The position numbers and the translations under genes were made by a program. A stretch of 64,000 nucleotides of DNA from the NCBI GenBank assembly GCA_030704615.1, contig CM060731.1, positions 806,001-870,000 of the forward strand. The letters are read 5' to 3'. The notes under the pieces were generated by a model, which did no database searches, was not told the origin of the DNA, and saw nothing but the letters and a program-made list of their open reading frames with translations. This DNA is from Takakia lepidozioides (taxonomy: Eukaryota > Streptophyta > Takakiopsida > Takakiales > Takakiaceae). Positions 23,001 to 35,585 of the stretch are shown in pieces; position 1 is the stretch's first letter; each line of letters opens with the position of its first letter.

Positions 23001-26000
23001 CTGTTATAACAAGCGCTCGGGAAAATGAGAGGATAAACTTCGTTTTCAAAACCGTGGAAGTATTCTGAGATAAAATGGTTATCCCTTAAGTCCAAGAGCT
23101 TGATCTCTGATGTGAACAAGTTAGTTATGAACGTGTAGAGGCCTTTGATGGTGCAACTGCCATCCCATCCCAAAACACGGTGACACCCCTTACCCAGGTT
23201 TAACCAATTTCAGCTTCATGAAAATAACGGGTATAATAGTAGGCATCTTCAACTTTTGGCTGCTGCAAGGAGAGCGAGGTATATATTGCTACAGGATCTC
23301 CTGAGAGCGAAGGGGGACCATCCTGAGGCCTTGTTTGCTTGCTTTCAAAGCGCATAAAGCATATGATGCATTTTCCTTTGTGCCACGGTTAGATTGTGCA
23401 TATTCTCCTCCGTGATTGGGAGAATCCAACTGGAAAGTTTGTGTGGATGCTGTTGCTGCACTTCTTGACATGCAACTTGTTTTCCTGACTACTCCTAGTC
23501 CCCCCCACATGTGCCTTTCCCTTGCCACTACCAGCAGGCTTTGTCTGAGTCTTCCCGGTAAGTGTTACAATCATTGCCACCACCAGCCATCTAGTGCCTT
23601 GTGTTGTTATAAAGTTTCTTATCAATCTCTCTTCTACCGCTTCTCCCTTGTAGTTGGGGTTATGTTTCTTGAAAGATGGTGGCTCAACCACTCTCGCCTC
23701 CCCTCTGGCCATCCAAAGTTGTGATCCCGTTTCCACGTCCTGTGCATATTTCCCCCTTCCCTCACCCCCAGAAAACAAAGGGGGAAAATAAGATATGCAG
23801 ATTCCTCTGCCTGCTCTGGACAGGGCAGAAGGGTGGGCAGACAGAGGAGAAAAGACGGGATGTACCCACCTGCGAGAGAGCATCTTGTAGTGGATTTTAG
23901 CAGGGCAGATCACCTCAATGTCCCCACTTTGCGTCTCATCCCATACTGCACTGGTTTGTGTATCTGGCTCCAGCACTTCCACTATAATACGCGTGTGGTT
24001 CCCACAGAAGCGATGAACTGCCAATGCTCTCACTATCTGTTTGGCATCCTCCTCCTTTGGAATCTGCGACAGACAGTCGGTTTTGTTGTGGCACTCTCGA
24101 AGTTAGTATCCAACATATTATGGCAGACTGACTTTCACAAAACTACAAACCAACTGCCAATGCTCTCACTATTTGGTAGCCTCCTCCTTTGGAACCTGTA
24201 ACAGACAGTCAGTTTTGCTGTGGCACTCTCCACACTAGTATCCAACATATTACGGCGGACTGAATTTCACACAACTACAAACCATGGCCTATGACCTACA
24301 ACCTATGACCTACTTCATATGGCAAACAATAAGAGGAGCCTGCTAAAGGCCCACCTACAATGGCCACTGTGAAAATTGGTAAGAAAGTGTCCAATTTCTA
24401 AAGGTGGCTGACAGCATGGAGGAAATATTGCAACAAGCTGTAAAAACATACCTCAGTTTCTTGATCAGCCAACAAGAAGAAGGCTGAGGCTCGTGCGGCC
24501 AACACCCGCTCTAGGTCTGATTGCTGAACTGGTGACCCTTCTATAAACTCGACTAGACCGTTATAGAGTGCAACTAATTGGCTTAGTTCAAACCTGCCAA
24601 CATACACACCCTGCTTTGTTATATCTTCATTCCAGAGTTCAAGTTCGTTAGAAAGCTATTCACCCTTTGGCATACAATATCTGCCTCTTAGCAGCAAATC
24701 TTTGTGCAACAATTTTTCTCTAGTGGTTTACTTTCTCTTCTTCTGCGGTACTCTTCAAGCTCGGTTGAGCTTCTGAGGACAATACAGAGTTCCCTTCTCT
24801 CTTCTCTCCTGTTTCTAGTTTAGCCTCTTCTCCGGTGGACCCTTGGGGCCCCAAGATCACCATAAACTTTCACTCCTTCATTTATTCTTTCGTATACTCT
24901 CTCCTCATATAATTGCTCAACATCCCGGTGCACTACTAAGTAACCAAGGGATCTTGAACGAGTTGTGTGTCACCATAATCATCCAAATGAATGGTTAATC
25001 TGCAAAAAGTGGTGTACAACTTACGAAGGCCTGAAAGGTGCTAAGATGGTGACGCGCAGTGGATACGTCTCCAGGTCTGTGGATGTACAAATTGTATGTC
25101 TATTACTTGCATCACCTCTGTCTAAGATATATCCATTACAGTAAGATTAACCATTTTATGAACACGTAAATATCTTGTTTTCCACAGCTCCAAAGCACTT
25201 ACACACAATGCATCAAAAGGGCTCCCATTCGTCAAGTTGGATCACCAAAAGTACTATAAAGATAGTACTAGCAAGACATGAGTTTCTACCAGACACACAA
25301 CTATAGAACCTAAAATGTAGCCTGAGAGGTTCTTACCTTCACGGTGGGTAGGGTGGTAAAACTCTGCAAGCCAGTCTTGCACAGCCTCAAATGAAATGCA
25401 TCCACTCATGATGATGTACCGTGAATCAAACACCATCCTAGCGCTAAATGATACTCCATTCGGCCTGCTCCCATGTGTACTCGCGGTTTTGGGAGAAAGA
25501 AAGATGCAGGGTCCCTGGTTGGCTATTCATGGACACCGTACACTTTTCAATATATGACTAGATATATAATTAAATGGGCATTTGCACCATATAGATGAAG
25601 TGAAAATGAAAAACATGAATATCTCTGCATCACTAATCACCTGTTAAAACTTACCACTTTCTTGTCACCCTCCAAAAGGAAGAGAGGTATGTAGAGGTCT
25701 ATAATACCTTTGGAGAGAAAGATTGAATCAAACCAATAAACTCTGTGACGTCAACAGAAAGCCCAAACTATTTAAGGGACAAGAGACTGACACAAACAAG
25801 GGCAAAATGGCCAGAAGGACCTATAAACCAAAAGAAAGCTTCAATTGCTGCCCGAAGACAGATTTCCTAATCTCTGACCTTCACAACTAAACACATCAGG
25901 AGAGAGAGAGAGCAGGAAGCCTGGCAGGCGGGAACCCTGCACAAAGTCTCGAGGAGGGTTTGCACCCTCGAGGTTCCTACTCCAGTAAGGAAGGGTAGGA

Positions 26001-29000
26001 ATCTAGCCCTCATAGCTTTTCTTGGCTTTGCTGAGGTGGCTATGCAAAGAGGTTTAGTACTATCTCTTGCCCTTTCCTCTTGAAAAATGAAAAGAAAAGG
26101 AGCAGGCAGTCCTAACTTGCAGATGGCTGGCAAACATGACCCTTTAAGTCAATCTGCCCTTGAGCTGCAGTTAAAGAACAAGAGAAATACTTCATGTGAG
26201 AGTGAGTAAGAACCAGTGTCCCTGCCTGTCCTATTACGTCGTAACTCATATACTTAATTGCAGGGATATCCGAGAGTTGCCCTTGTCCATCAGTGGACTT
26301 GGGAAATTGAGGGTGTTAAACATGGGGATGACTGGAGTGGAAAGACTTCCAGAGGATTTTGGGCAGCTCAGAGGCCTCACTGAATTGCATCTTCATGAGT
26401 GTGACCACTTACAGACTCTCCCTGAGAACTTTGGTTGCCTTCAACTTCGTATTCTCTTCATGCATCACATCCTAACCTTATCATGCTCCCGGAAGGATTT
26501 GGACGACAAATCAGAAAATTCTTCAAAACACAAGAGATTATCCTAGTAAGTATTGATATGTATCTGTACTTCAAGGTAGCCAAAAATGAAATGAAATGAA
26601 ATGGTGCTTTATAACGTCCGCGGAAAGCTCATAGAGCTTATGGGACAAAATGGAAGAAAACATGAGAGAGGAACAAATCCAGAAACCACAATTAATGTTC
26701 TAGCCAAAAAGAAAGCACTGAGAACATCTGATCCACGGTTAGAGTATCAGAAGAGAAAACGAGAAACAAACAGCAAAGAAAAGAAAAACATAGGCAAGAA
26801 AAAAGAGAAAAGGAAGAAAACGAAGCAAGGACAAATACACATGGATACAACGAACACGGATTCATCTTGAACCCATAACTGAGAAATGCAGTATAGATGA
26901 GAAGATGAAGAAGAAGATCCAGTGTTGAGACTTCATTTCAAATCATTTTTTGGTGATATTTTTCTCCACTCCTCCGACAAGGAGAAAAAGAAACAAAAGA
27001 GGAAGAAATTAGAAAGTGGAGACAGACCTTTGCCAACTACCAGTGTCCTTGGAACTATACTTGGTCTGCCATACTTTGAAAGCACTGCAGAGGTTTGGGC
27101 ACATGCAGGGAGAAAAGGGATTAAAGCACAAGAGCAAGAATTGCTTGAATTATCACCTCTGAGATGCAAGGTGGGTGATATGACGAATTTGAATGGGAAC
27201 AATAACAACTGCAGCAATGATGGTTACAATGCAGATCAACCTTCCCCACTCTGTTTTAGGCGTGATATCCCCATAGCCAACCGAAGCTATCTGCAAGAAC
27301 ATGCCCAGTTCATCGCATCGGAGGAGCCAACACCAATATGAAACAAATAGAGCAGTAATAAACCAACTGGTCCAGCCAATTGAGTCAAAGAGGAAACTCC
27401 TGCCCTCTGACCATTTTCTTTGACTGCCCAGCACACAGTACCACATATGCAGACATTTGATGGAATAGGGAGCCCGGTCCCAACCCTTACTTAATTTGTT
27501 ATGATGCGGATTAGGTGACCATCCACATCAAATTTCATTTCTGAGTAAGTGATCACCTCCTTTTTCCCGTTGTCTGGTATATGTGTCTCACACTACAATA
27601 AACCCTCCAAAACCACTCAGAAAATTGCAAGAGGTTAACATGCAGGTTTTACCATTACTGACAATATTCAACCTAACCAAGAGAGTTGAGAATAGGCACT
27701 TACTCACCGTGACAACAATGTAATAAAATGCATCCAAAAAGCTGATACAACCACTGTAAGAACACTTTTCTTGTAAATGTTTGGGAAGTGCTTCATGCTC
27801 CACCCACTGCATAATGCCTGCGTCCAGAAAAACTGCATGCACCAAATAATCCTTAACATTGCATCAATTGGACAACAAAAGCATTGAAAGGGTTGAATAT
27901 CTGACTCTTTGAGCCTCTTCTACTAGGGTTAAGTACACTCACCAACTCCAAAAGTTGAGACTACGAACAATATAATTTGCTGGGCTACTGTGCTTCCAAC
28001 AACTCCTACTGTGCTTATCAAAGAGAATATCCTGTACACACATTCATGCCGAGGTTAAATGCTGCACGACCAATTAACTAATGCCCTCATGACATGGAAA
28101 CTCCATTGGTAGCTTTGCTCTTGACACTCAGCCACCACACACATCTTCAACTGACGCAAAATCAGGTAAAGCACTTTCATGTTCAGACAAGTTATGATCA
28201 GAACTTGGTCACAGGTGAGTGTGGGTCTCACTATGGAACTACAACAGAAAACCTGACTGACAACAGCCCTACTAAGGATGACTTTCTAACGTCACATTCA
28301 TCTATTGAAGGAGAGAAGGTCAAAGATACATAACAATGGATATCGTTCAGTCACACAAGTAGTCTGTACTGATAGAGACCGAGGGTTCTACCTGACAGTA
28401 CGCAAAAATTGCAAAAGCCGAAGGACACCTCCGCCATTCAACGTACTCCTGGATAAATCAGATAAGCAAACATCTAAGTTCAGTAGGTGCATTACACTCC
28501 GTAACTGGGAAAGCGTAAATCCTAGAGAGGCAACAGAGACATCAAGGTGCAGGGTGGAAAAAGCTCAGCAGGTAGCATGGAGCATACGATTTCTGGATGT
28601 GAGCTCGAAGCAAAGATCACCTCTGTACTACCATTTTTCTACAGCTCGAAATTTGTCTTTCATCTTATGTGATTGAGGTTCAGGATAACTTTAATGCTGC
28701 TGAGATAGTCATGCGACATGTAATGAAGTCTCATTGTGAATCCACACGGTATGATGACATTAGAGGAGAGCATGTGATACCCAAGGCCGCTGAGCAGAAA
28801 TACATACTTAAAGAGAATAATAATGGGCAGGGCACTCAGTAAACCAATCAAACCCCGAAAAGAAAATACATAGTACACTCGTACTGGTTCACTGCACAGA
28901 CAGATCAAAAGAGGATAATTAAGGCTCTATCTGTACAAAAACTATGTAGGAACTAGTGATACGACATCCTACTTGCGCATCCTAGCTGCAGCTTTCAACT

Positions 29001-31567
29001 ACATGACTGGAATGCCAGTCTATGTGCACCCACTGCAGTGAATGATTTAGTTCAGTAAGTAGCTGCAATAACTTTCCGACAAATTATGCCAGTCCATGTC
29101 CCTACTCACTGTCTCATTCAAAGAGCTATGTACAGTTGGAATCCAAAAAAGATCAAAAGTATCAGTTTCCCGTACAGAGCCGCCTTACAGAATTTAGGAT
29201 ATTACCATGGGAAATTTACACAAGCCGTGGTCAGGTGGTACAAAACCACATAAAGTGATCTATACAGAATACACGGGGATGCATATATTCACAGGGAACA
29301 CATGCAAGGTGAAAATGCACAATGTGGTTTTATTTGGTCATAACCTGCCTAACCCCAAGCCTCACCCCCATTGCACTAACAATGGGGATGCAATAGCTGC
29401 CAGGTCAAGGCACACTGTACTGCCAACAAGGAGTGTTCCAAACAATATCACTTAAACATGGGTGGAAAATAAAAGGTGCAGGGCACAGCCAAGAGGGAGC
29501 AGAACTATGCATGAGGCTGGCAGACAGGCCAGCTTCCTTTGTTGACCAGCTGTATGAGCATTGCTACGTTATGAGACTGAAAGAAACATTCTATGCACCC
29601 ATCGGACATTGCATATCTCTAAGCATACTCCGGACCCTCATGCAAGTTACATTATTAATTCAGGCTTTTACCAAGTGTTTTCAAATCATGGAGCATATTC
29701 TAGCTCTGCCATCAATTTGAAGTTTGCAAAGGAGTGAAGACTTCCTAGCTTACTTGTCTTGGCAATGACCAGCACTCGTGTGCTATCAAATCAAGCGCCG
29801 TGAACATAATATCCTTATTAAGTATGGAGATATCCATACAATTAAACGTAACCGAAAAGTACTGAGAAGATCTGATCTACAGTTAGAGGGATTTTTAGAA
29901 GATAAAACCAGAAACAAACAGCAAAGAGAAGTAAACAGAGGCAAGAAAGAAGAAAATAGAAAAGAAGCAAAGACAAAAAAGAGAAGGATACCAACAAAAC
30001 AACACTGCGATTATCATGACAACTATCTGTCCAAATCCTTGTATGGACGGCTGGAAGCAACTAGAGAAACACCTTCTGATTCCCTTGGTCAACTAAGTCT
30101 GGGAAAGGCAAAGCTGGTCAGCAAGGCCTTACCTAAAAACACGCAACATGTAATCTGCAACGAACACAACACTTACAATGTTCTGAATCCACCCCACCCA
30201 CTCATGTCCCTCATGCCAATGGTACCTGCTCCAACATGGCACACCAGCAAGACACACCTTTCAGGATCTTCTCTCTCTTCCGCCCAAACTGGGCTTGTGG
30301 TATATGGCCGCAAGGTTACCGCAAACAAAGTCTTATGAGTACATTCTATCTCTCTCTTCCCTGAACTTGTTTCCATTCTCTGACATGGGCGAGGACCTTA
30401 AGCATGATCTCAAGGGCTCACCTATCCTTGGCACTAGACTGTAATTTAAACTCAGGGCTGGAAGCGTACCTCTGAACAATAAACAGATACAGAGAGGAAG
30501 AAGAGATTGTAAATGACATATGTGCGGGCAGCCTGAAGACAACATCCATTTTCTGATACATTGTCTGGGATGTTCTCACCCTCTTCAGGACCCTCGAGAA
30601 CATTGTCCTTGCACCTCTGTTAACCAACTTTCAAAATCTTGAGGATGAGCCTAAGGCCCTGGCCCTCATGGGGTCTAATTGCTGGACAGCTTACACACAG
30701 CAAGATGATGCTTGTGTGAAGGGCTTTCTAGTGGATATCTGGAAAACCCGAACTAATTGTCTCTATCAAGGTAAGTCACACTACCGAAGTGAGCCCCTCA
30801 CAAAGGTAGTATGTGTTCCCTTTTGTTTCGCCCAAACTGGGGTCTATGGCCACAAGGCCACGGCAAACAACGTCGTACGAGTACATTCTCTCTCTCTTCC
30901 TCTCTTACACACCCAGAGTGACACGCAGATGCCTTCCCCATGCATGTCACTGGTAAACGCAGGGCTATAAAACTAAAATCAATAACTCTGCAACCAGGCT
31001 GTTGAGTTTGCATGTGGACAAGTGCTTCGGTGAGGCAATTGCTGGAAAATAAGGTGATACCTGCTGCTGCAGAGATAAGATAAAACCTGGTGGGAGCCAA
31101 TCCCACAAAAGGCTACCCTTGGCACTAGACTGAAATTTAAACCTGGGGCGGGGAGTCTACCTTTGAACAATAAACAGATGCAGAGCGAAAAAGGGAGCCC
31201 AATGCGCAGGCGGCCTGAAAACAATATCCAATTTCTCATACAATGCCTATTCCCAACAGAGAGGGACCCTCTTCAGGACCATCAAGAACATAGTCCCTGC
31301 GTCTTTGTTCACCAACGTCAAAATCTCGAGGCTGAGCCTAAAGCCTCGGGGGTCTAATTGATGGGCAGCTCACACACAGCAGATTCATGCTTGTGTGAAG
31401 GGTTTTTTAAAGGATATCTGGAAAGCTCGAACTATTGTTTTTTCCAAGGTAAGTCCCACTACCGGAGTGAGCCCATCACAAAGGTAGAGTCTGTTCCCTC
31501 TTGTTCCACCCAAACTGGGCGCAGGTCTATGGCCAAAAGGCTACGGCAAACACTGTGTTATGGGTAT

Positions 31568-31599
<32 letters not shown>

Positions 31600-33497
31600 C
31601 TGCTTCAAAATCCCATGTATTGTAGGCAGGAGGGAAGTCAAATGTGACCAAACTAAATCTGTAAAGGAAGCCACACTGTATCTGTGAGTTCAAATATACA
31701 CGTGGTTACCCTAGTAAGAAACTTTCAGCACAAGCAGTGTTGATCGTACATCTGTCTAGCCCATCTGCAACAGAGTCTATACTCCATAGCCAGAAGGTTT
31801 CTCATGCTTATTGCCTTGTCATCTCTCTTGATCCACCAGTTGAGAAGAGAAAAGGATTGACTGCACATCTGGTCTGCTCTGAGTTACAATCAATGATACG
31901 GGCAGAGTTCAGATGATGCCTTACGTAGAATACACATGCAGAGCTCCTGACAAAACAGCACACACAAACTCCAGCTGCATCCCCACCAGAGACATAACTG
32001 AGACATTTCAGGGTTGTGACTGTTTGAAAGACAGCATGCTTATGTCTCACAACAGAACAGCTCTTTCCTATTCTTCATGATCTCTGGACCCAGGAATAGG
32101 TGGTGACCTTCTTTTCACAGAATGTTAGCACCAACACACTGACCAGAACATATATACTTATAAAGCAAGGAGGAGCTACAGGATAGGTCACTTGGTATTG
32201 CAGAATTAATTGCTGGCAATTCCTTATTTGCGGCTGTGACATTGCATAGACACAAGCCAGGGTCGAAGCTTCCTCTTGAGCTCTTTCTGTCGTGAACTCC
32301 ATCATTGGACGGGAAGGGAACAGAATAAGCCAAATACAACCTCAGATTGTAAACCCACAAAAGATGTTCACAAAACTACAGCCACTGTGCTGGGATAAGG
32401 AAGGTGAATGGCAAACCAATTCCCGACCATCACTGTCTAAAGTCTCCATCAAGCATCATGACAAAGGATAAGTACGTGTTCAATAAACAGAAAGTCGGCA
32501 GGGTTGCAGCATGTCAACTGCAGCAGAGCGGAGGAGGCCTGTGTGACATCACAATCAGCCCTTGCCCACATTCTAGAACCAGGCAAGCAGTGACTACATT
32601 GCAAGTAAGCCCGCCCACATATTCAAGAGTCAGTGTAATTAAATAGGTCTAGAGACACTCCCTGGCCTTGTATGAACAAGACTGTAAGAGATAAGCTTAC
32701 TGCAATCCACTCTGATGCTCTCTCAGTTGTGTGGTAGGACTCTCCTCGTTCTCGTAAAAAAAACCTTCCACATAATGATAATGGGAAAGGTGACCGACAA
32801 AAAAATTCCAACTCCTTACAAATCCCTGGTGATCCTGGTATGACTGCATCATCATGCCTTAGCATGTTTGCATAATTGCTTTGCATGACTAGGCCATGAG
32901 ACAGAACAATTCAGGCGAGACTTCATGTTTTCCACTCCCTTGGACAGAGAGAATTATCTCCCGGTGCCTTATCTACAATGCGAAGTCAGTCAAAAAACCA
33001 TCACTGTCGATTATACAAATTGCTCGGGTGTTATGCTTGGGTTACTCTGTTTGAAGCACGTGAGTGTTCAATCAGCAGAGTAATGGTGCATCCATTCACT
33101 TCTATCACAAACGTGTAGAATTCCATGTATATTATCTGACTTTAACGTGCAAAAAACTAGCAATATCAGACCTTACAGCAAGCATGATCACAATGTCAGC
33201 AAATGCAAATCGAATGAAGTTGGTGAGATAGGGAGGGTATAGATGCAGTGATAGGTCTCGTATGCATACCATATGCCACAGGAAGCCAATGAAACCAAAC
33301 CGAAGAGCTGCTCGTATCCTCAAAAACATCGGGACTTTGCCAAACAGAAAGGAGTCATGATAGGTCCGCAAGACATGCTTGTTGACATCCATGTGCTTTT
33401 TTAGGCGGTACTGTTTGTCCAACTTGAAGAATGTGTCAAACAACTCCTGGATTTTTGCCCGCAATTTCTCCGACCATTGCTGGTTCACATTCTCCAT
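19904..33497 (-). CDS. Slo/BK-type calcium-gated potassium channel alpha subunit
   Basis: A plasma- or endomembrane K+ channel, opened by voltage and Ca2+ in its family. Exons read on the minus strand: 33,497-33,177 (N-terminal, ATG at 33,497), a gap with unplaced S1-S2 exons, 28,891-28,808 (S3), 28,448-28,392 (S4, VLRLLQFLRTVR), 28,031-27,943 (S5), 27,832-27,708 (S5 to pore helix), 27,290-27,157 (filter SVGYGD and S6), 25,437-25,337 (RCK1 start, YIIMSGCISFEAV), an unplaced short exon, 24,593-24,452 (EGSPVQQSDLERV, FFLLADQ), 24,063-23,870, 23,156-22,988, 22,800-22,708, 22,535-21,638 (RCK2, with a long acidic insert), 21,000-20,676 and 20,213-19,904 (C-terminus, LYRAHATCGSPSAYVFTNPP). From S3 to the end all junctions but one are GT-AG and in phase. 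No disabling change was seen in these exons. I see no clear calcium bowl, so the Ca2+ sensor is uncertain. Confidence 0.85.
24016..24283 (-). repeat. 136-bp tandem duplication over an RCK1 exon border
   Basis: Two direct units, 24,016-24,151 and 24,152-24,283. Both hold AACTGCCAATGCTCTCACTA, CCTCCTCCTTTGGAA, AACAGACAGTC-like and CCAACATATTA blocks. The left unit contains the start of the channel exon 24,063-23,870. The right unit has the same region with its acceptor changed from CGCAG to TACAG and small deletions that break the frame, so it is probably not spliced in. Confidence 0.85.
26250..26485 (+). pseudogene. Leucine-rich-repeat gene fragment in a channel intron
   Basis: Sense to the plus strand, inside a BK channel intron, the frame gives three repeats of the plant NBS-LRR/LRR type: IRELPLSISGLGKLRVLNM, VERLPEDFGQLRGLTELHL and LQTLPENFGCLQLRILFM. 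The frame then loses similarity and stops. No start, kinase or nucleotide-binding domain is nearby. It is a truncated copy, perhaps carried in by a transposon; a LINE tail insertion begins 100 bases downstream. Confidence 0.7.
26587..26701 (-). mobile_element. 5'-truncated LINE-B copy with target-site duplication
   Basis: On the minus strand it ends with GTTATAAAGCACC followed by (ATTTC)n, the 3' end seen in the LINE at 42.0 kb. It is flanked by a perfect 9-base duplication AGCCAAAAA (26,578-26,586 and 26,702-26,710). It keeps only about 115 bases of the 3' end, a typical truncated insertion. Confidence 0.85.
30270..30370 (+). repeat. LINE-A 3' tail, copy 1 (tail only)
   Basis: CGCCCAAACTGGGC, TATGGCCGCAAGG, CGCAAACAAAGTC and GAGTACATTCTATCTCTCTC. 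This is the same 3' tail as in the two longer copies that follow. Confidence 0.7.
30376..30905 (+). pseudogene. LINE-A C-terminal fragment, decayed, copy 2
   Basis: Translated with stops and shifts it matches the minus-strand LINE at 42.5-43.2 kb: L-G-T-R-L, F-K-L-R-A-G-S, a zinc-knuckle region CGQPEDNIHFLIHC and FLVDIWKTRTNCLYQGK. It ends with the CCCAAACTGGGG tail and a TCTCTCTC run. Confidence 0.75.
31105..31600 (+). pseudogene. LINE-A C-terminal fragment, decayed, copy 3
   Basis: Same segment as copy 2, about 690 bases further on: CTTGGCACTAGACTG, the N-N-K-Q-M-Q segment, NIQFLIQCLF, the CCCAAACTGGGC tail and a longer pure (TC)n run at 31,571-31,599. Order and spacing suggest repeated insertion into, or duplication of, earlier tails. 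Confidence 0.75.
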
Positions 33498-33499
33498 GC

Positions 33500-34930
33500 T
33501 CCCCGACGTCGGTACAGACGTACAGCCGGCAACGGACTGTGGAAACTCTCCAGAGGTCCAAAGATATGGGATGGCTCACTGCTCAGGGGGATCATCCATT
33601 CTGATGGGAGAGGTCGTTGAAAACACCAGGCTTTGGTCGTTTCCGAACTTGTCCTCCAATCTCCATAATCCTTCAAAACCTGCAAGTACTAAATCTTTTC
33701 AGTCGGCCGAGTCAAGAAGGACAATGATGATTGTGCTCTGAGGTATACGGCCCTCGGCCCCTCCCCATGAAATGTGTCCACTGGAGAGACTGAAAAACGA
33801 ACTCACAGAATCATGAAATTTTGCGTGTGAACCTTTCGATCAATGCCACTCCAATACACATGCTATGGACCATCGACTCATATGTGCAGCCTCCATGTCT
33901 GCCTTTTCCCTTCCCTGTCAGGAGTAGTCCTTCACAAGATTTTCGATTGAGGAGTGGACTTGAGCTGTGGAGGACCTAAAGCTTGCATGCATTCACTCTT
34001 CCCGCATATGATGGGCAACGTCGCACAAGGGATGTCTTGCACATGCAACGCCCAACAGCCCTACTAGGTTGTCGATGGGACTATTGTGCAAGTGGGTACT
34101 CGTTGAGATTATATCTTGGGAGGGAGAAGGGGGGCAGTACCCCAAAAACAATGAGAAATGCAGTTTTTGATGAGACCCGCGGACATGCTTTGACGTTGCT
34201 TCCTGTTATAAATGAGAGGGTGCTGTTTGGGCCACTCGAGGGTCCGCATTCAGCAATGCTTTGTAGATCTGTTTGGAGGTTATGGAGAAGAATGGCTCGT
34301 GTTCACTGTCGAAGGACCATTCCCCTTCTTTTGGGTCCGGTGGGATGTATAGTAGTGATCTCTTGGCCACCCAGATGAAATCATCGGATAGGGATTGGCA
34401 GAGCATATCGGGCTCATTTCAAGAAAGCAATCTCCAGTGTGTGCAACCGTGTAAGATTTTGAGCTGACGCAGTCAAATTGTCAGTTCATCCCTCACTACC
34501 ACATCTTGTCAATTGCCATGAATACAAGTCCCCGACCTGCTAATAAGTTTTCTCTCACCTCGTCCATCCTCTACTTTCACTGAAGCTTTCACCTCTTGAA
34601 GCATGCATCATGACAGAGAGTCACCTCAGTTCCATAGTGGAATAGACATTGTCAGTTAGTGGCACCCTTAACGGCAAATCAAACCCAACAGCAAGACTGC
34701 AAGTCTGGTGATGCAGCCCGTGATCAAGAGCCTCGCCAAACAGGCGGCACACCAAATGGCTGTCACAAGAAATTGTAGCGGTTGATTTAGCGCAGCAGCT
34801 GGCGATGAGATGACTTTTGGACATCACTCACTTGGCGCCAAAGTTGGTTTCTGCCTTTTCCGTGCTGATCAGAGGTTGCTAGAAGTTGCAAGAGTGCCTG
34901 GGTCAGATCTTTTTTTGTTTGCTTTTTTTT
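33500..34930. other. No supported gene upstream of the channel
   Basis: The minus strand upstream of the ATG at 33,497 stays open for some codons, so a further 5' exon is possible. A 66-codon minus frame at 34,206-34,406 (SDDFIWVAKRSLLYIPP) is not recognised. Confidence 0.4.
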
Positions 34931-34934
34931 CTTT

Positions 34935-34985
34935 TTTTTAAAGGAACAGGGGACAGTGGCCCTGGAGAACTTTAATAGGGTTAAG
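34935..34985 (+). repeat. Dispersed CAGGGGACAG repeat, copy 3
   Basis: AACAGGGGACAGTGGCCCTG then GAGAACTTTAATAG, preceded by a T-rich run, as in copy 1. Confidence 0.6.
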
Positions 34986-35444
34986 GAAAACATAACCTTA
35001 CAGAAAGCCATAAGGCGGATTACTGAGCTTCCACTCCGAACCATTAACACCAAGGGAGAAAGGCACTAGGGCCATGGAAGGCACAAGGGCTTTGGAGAGG
35101 AAGCCTGGGAAATAAACTAGAGAGAAGGAACTAGAGAGATGGCCAGCCCTTAGAATCGCTGCAAGTTACCACATCATGCCTGAAGCAAAACAGCCTACGG
35201 CAAATCAAGGACCAGGAAGCATCTGCTGAAGGCTTCTAAAAGAACTCAGCCACATCATATCTACTGAGCCAGAAATATCCGATATCAGGGCAGTTGAAGA
35301 AGGTGAAGAAACGAGCAAAGAGCATTCGTCCGCATCCAAAAGCCTGCTCGCCATCTTTGAGCTCTGATTCCAATGGAAACATCTGCTCCCGAAGTATCAG
35401 GCGGCCAACTCTTCTGTTGCCTCCTTCTCGACATCTCCATCGGA

Positions 35445-35585
35445 TCATTCGTTCATGACAGGCTTGTTCTCGCTGGCCTTTGGCTTGTTAGTGCTGGGCT
35501 TCACCTCCTCAGTCTTCCTTTTGTCGCCAGCGCCTTTCTGGCTCAGAAAAGAACGAAAGAGCGCAGAATTCACATCATAAATCAT
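35445..35585 (-). CDS. Small conserved-looking protein, 46 aa
   Basis: A single open frame from ATG at 35,585 to a stop at 35,445. It begins M-I-Y-D-V-N-S, then LFRSFLSQKG, then a strongly charged tail (DKRKTEEVKP) ending N-K-P-V-M-N-E. I believe very similar short proteins are annotated in land plants, but I cannot give a name or a function. There are no membrane segments and no signal peptide. An in-frame upstream extension exists to 35,645, but the M-I-Y-D-V-N start looks like the real one. It is head-to-head with CAP-H, 434 bases apart. A spliced 5' leader cannot be excluded. Confidence 0.6.
   Translation of the reverse strand: MIYDVNSALFRSFLSQKGAGDKRKTEEVKPSTNKPKASENKPVMNE

Larger units (their letters stand above)
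28892..33176. other. Channel intron region with LINE debris; S1-S2 exons not located
   Basis: The exon before 28,891 must end in phase 2 and the one after 33,177 must encode S1 and S2, but I could not identify them. Open frames in 31.8-32.9 kb on the minus strand have some hydrophobic runs, none convincing. The region includes the plus-strand LINE tails listed separately. Confidence 0.4.

Noticed and set aside
24780-24875. Candidate missing RCK1 exon containing V-I-L-G-P
   Set aside because: The motif fits the expected strand, but no acceptor gives the phase needed to join the exon ending at 25,337.
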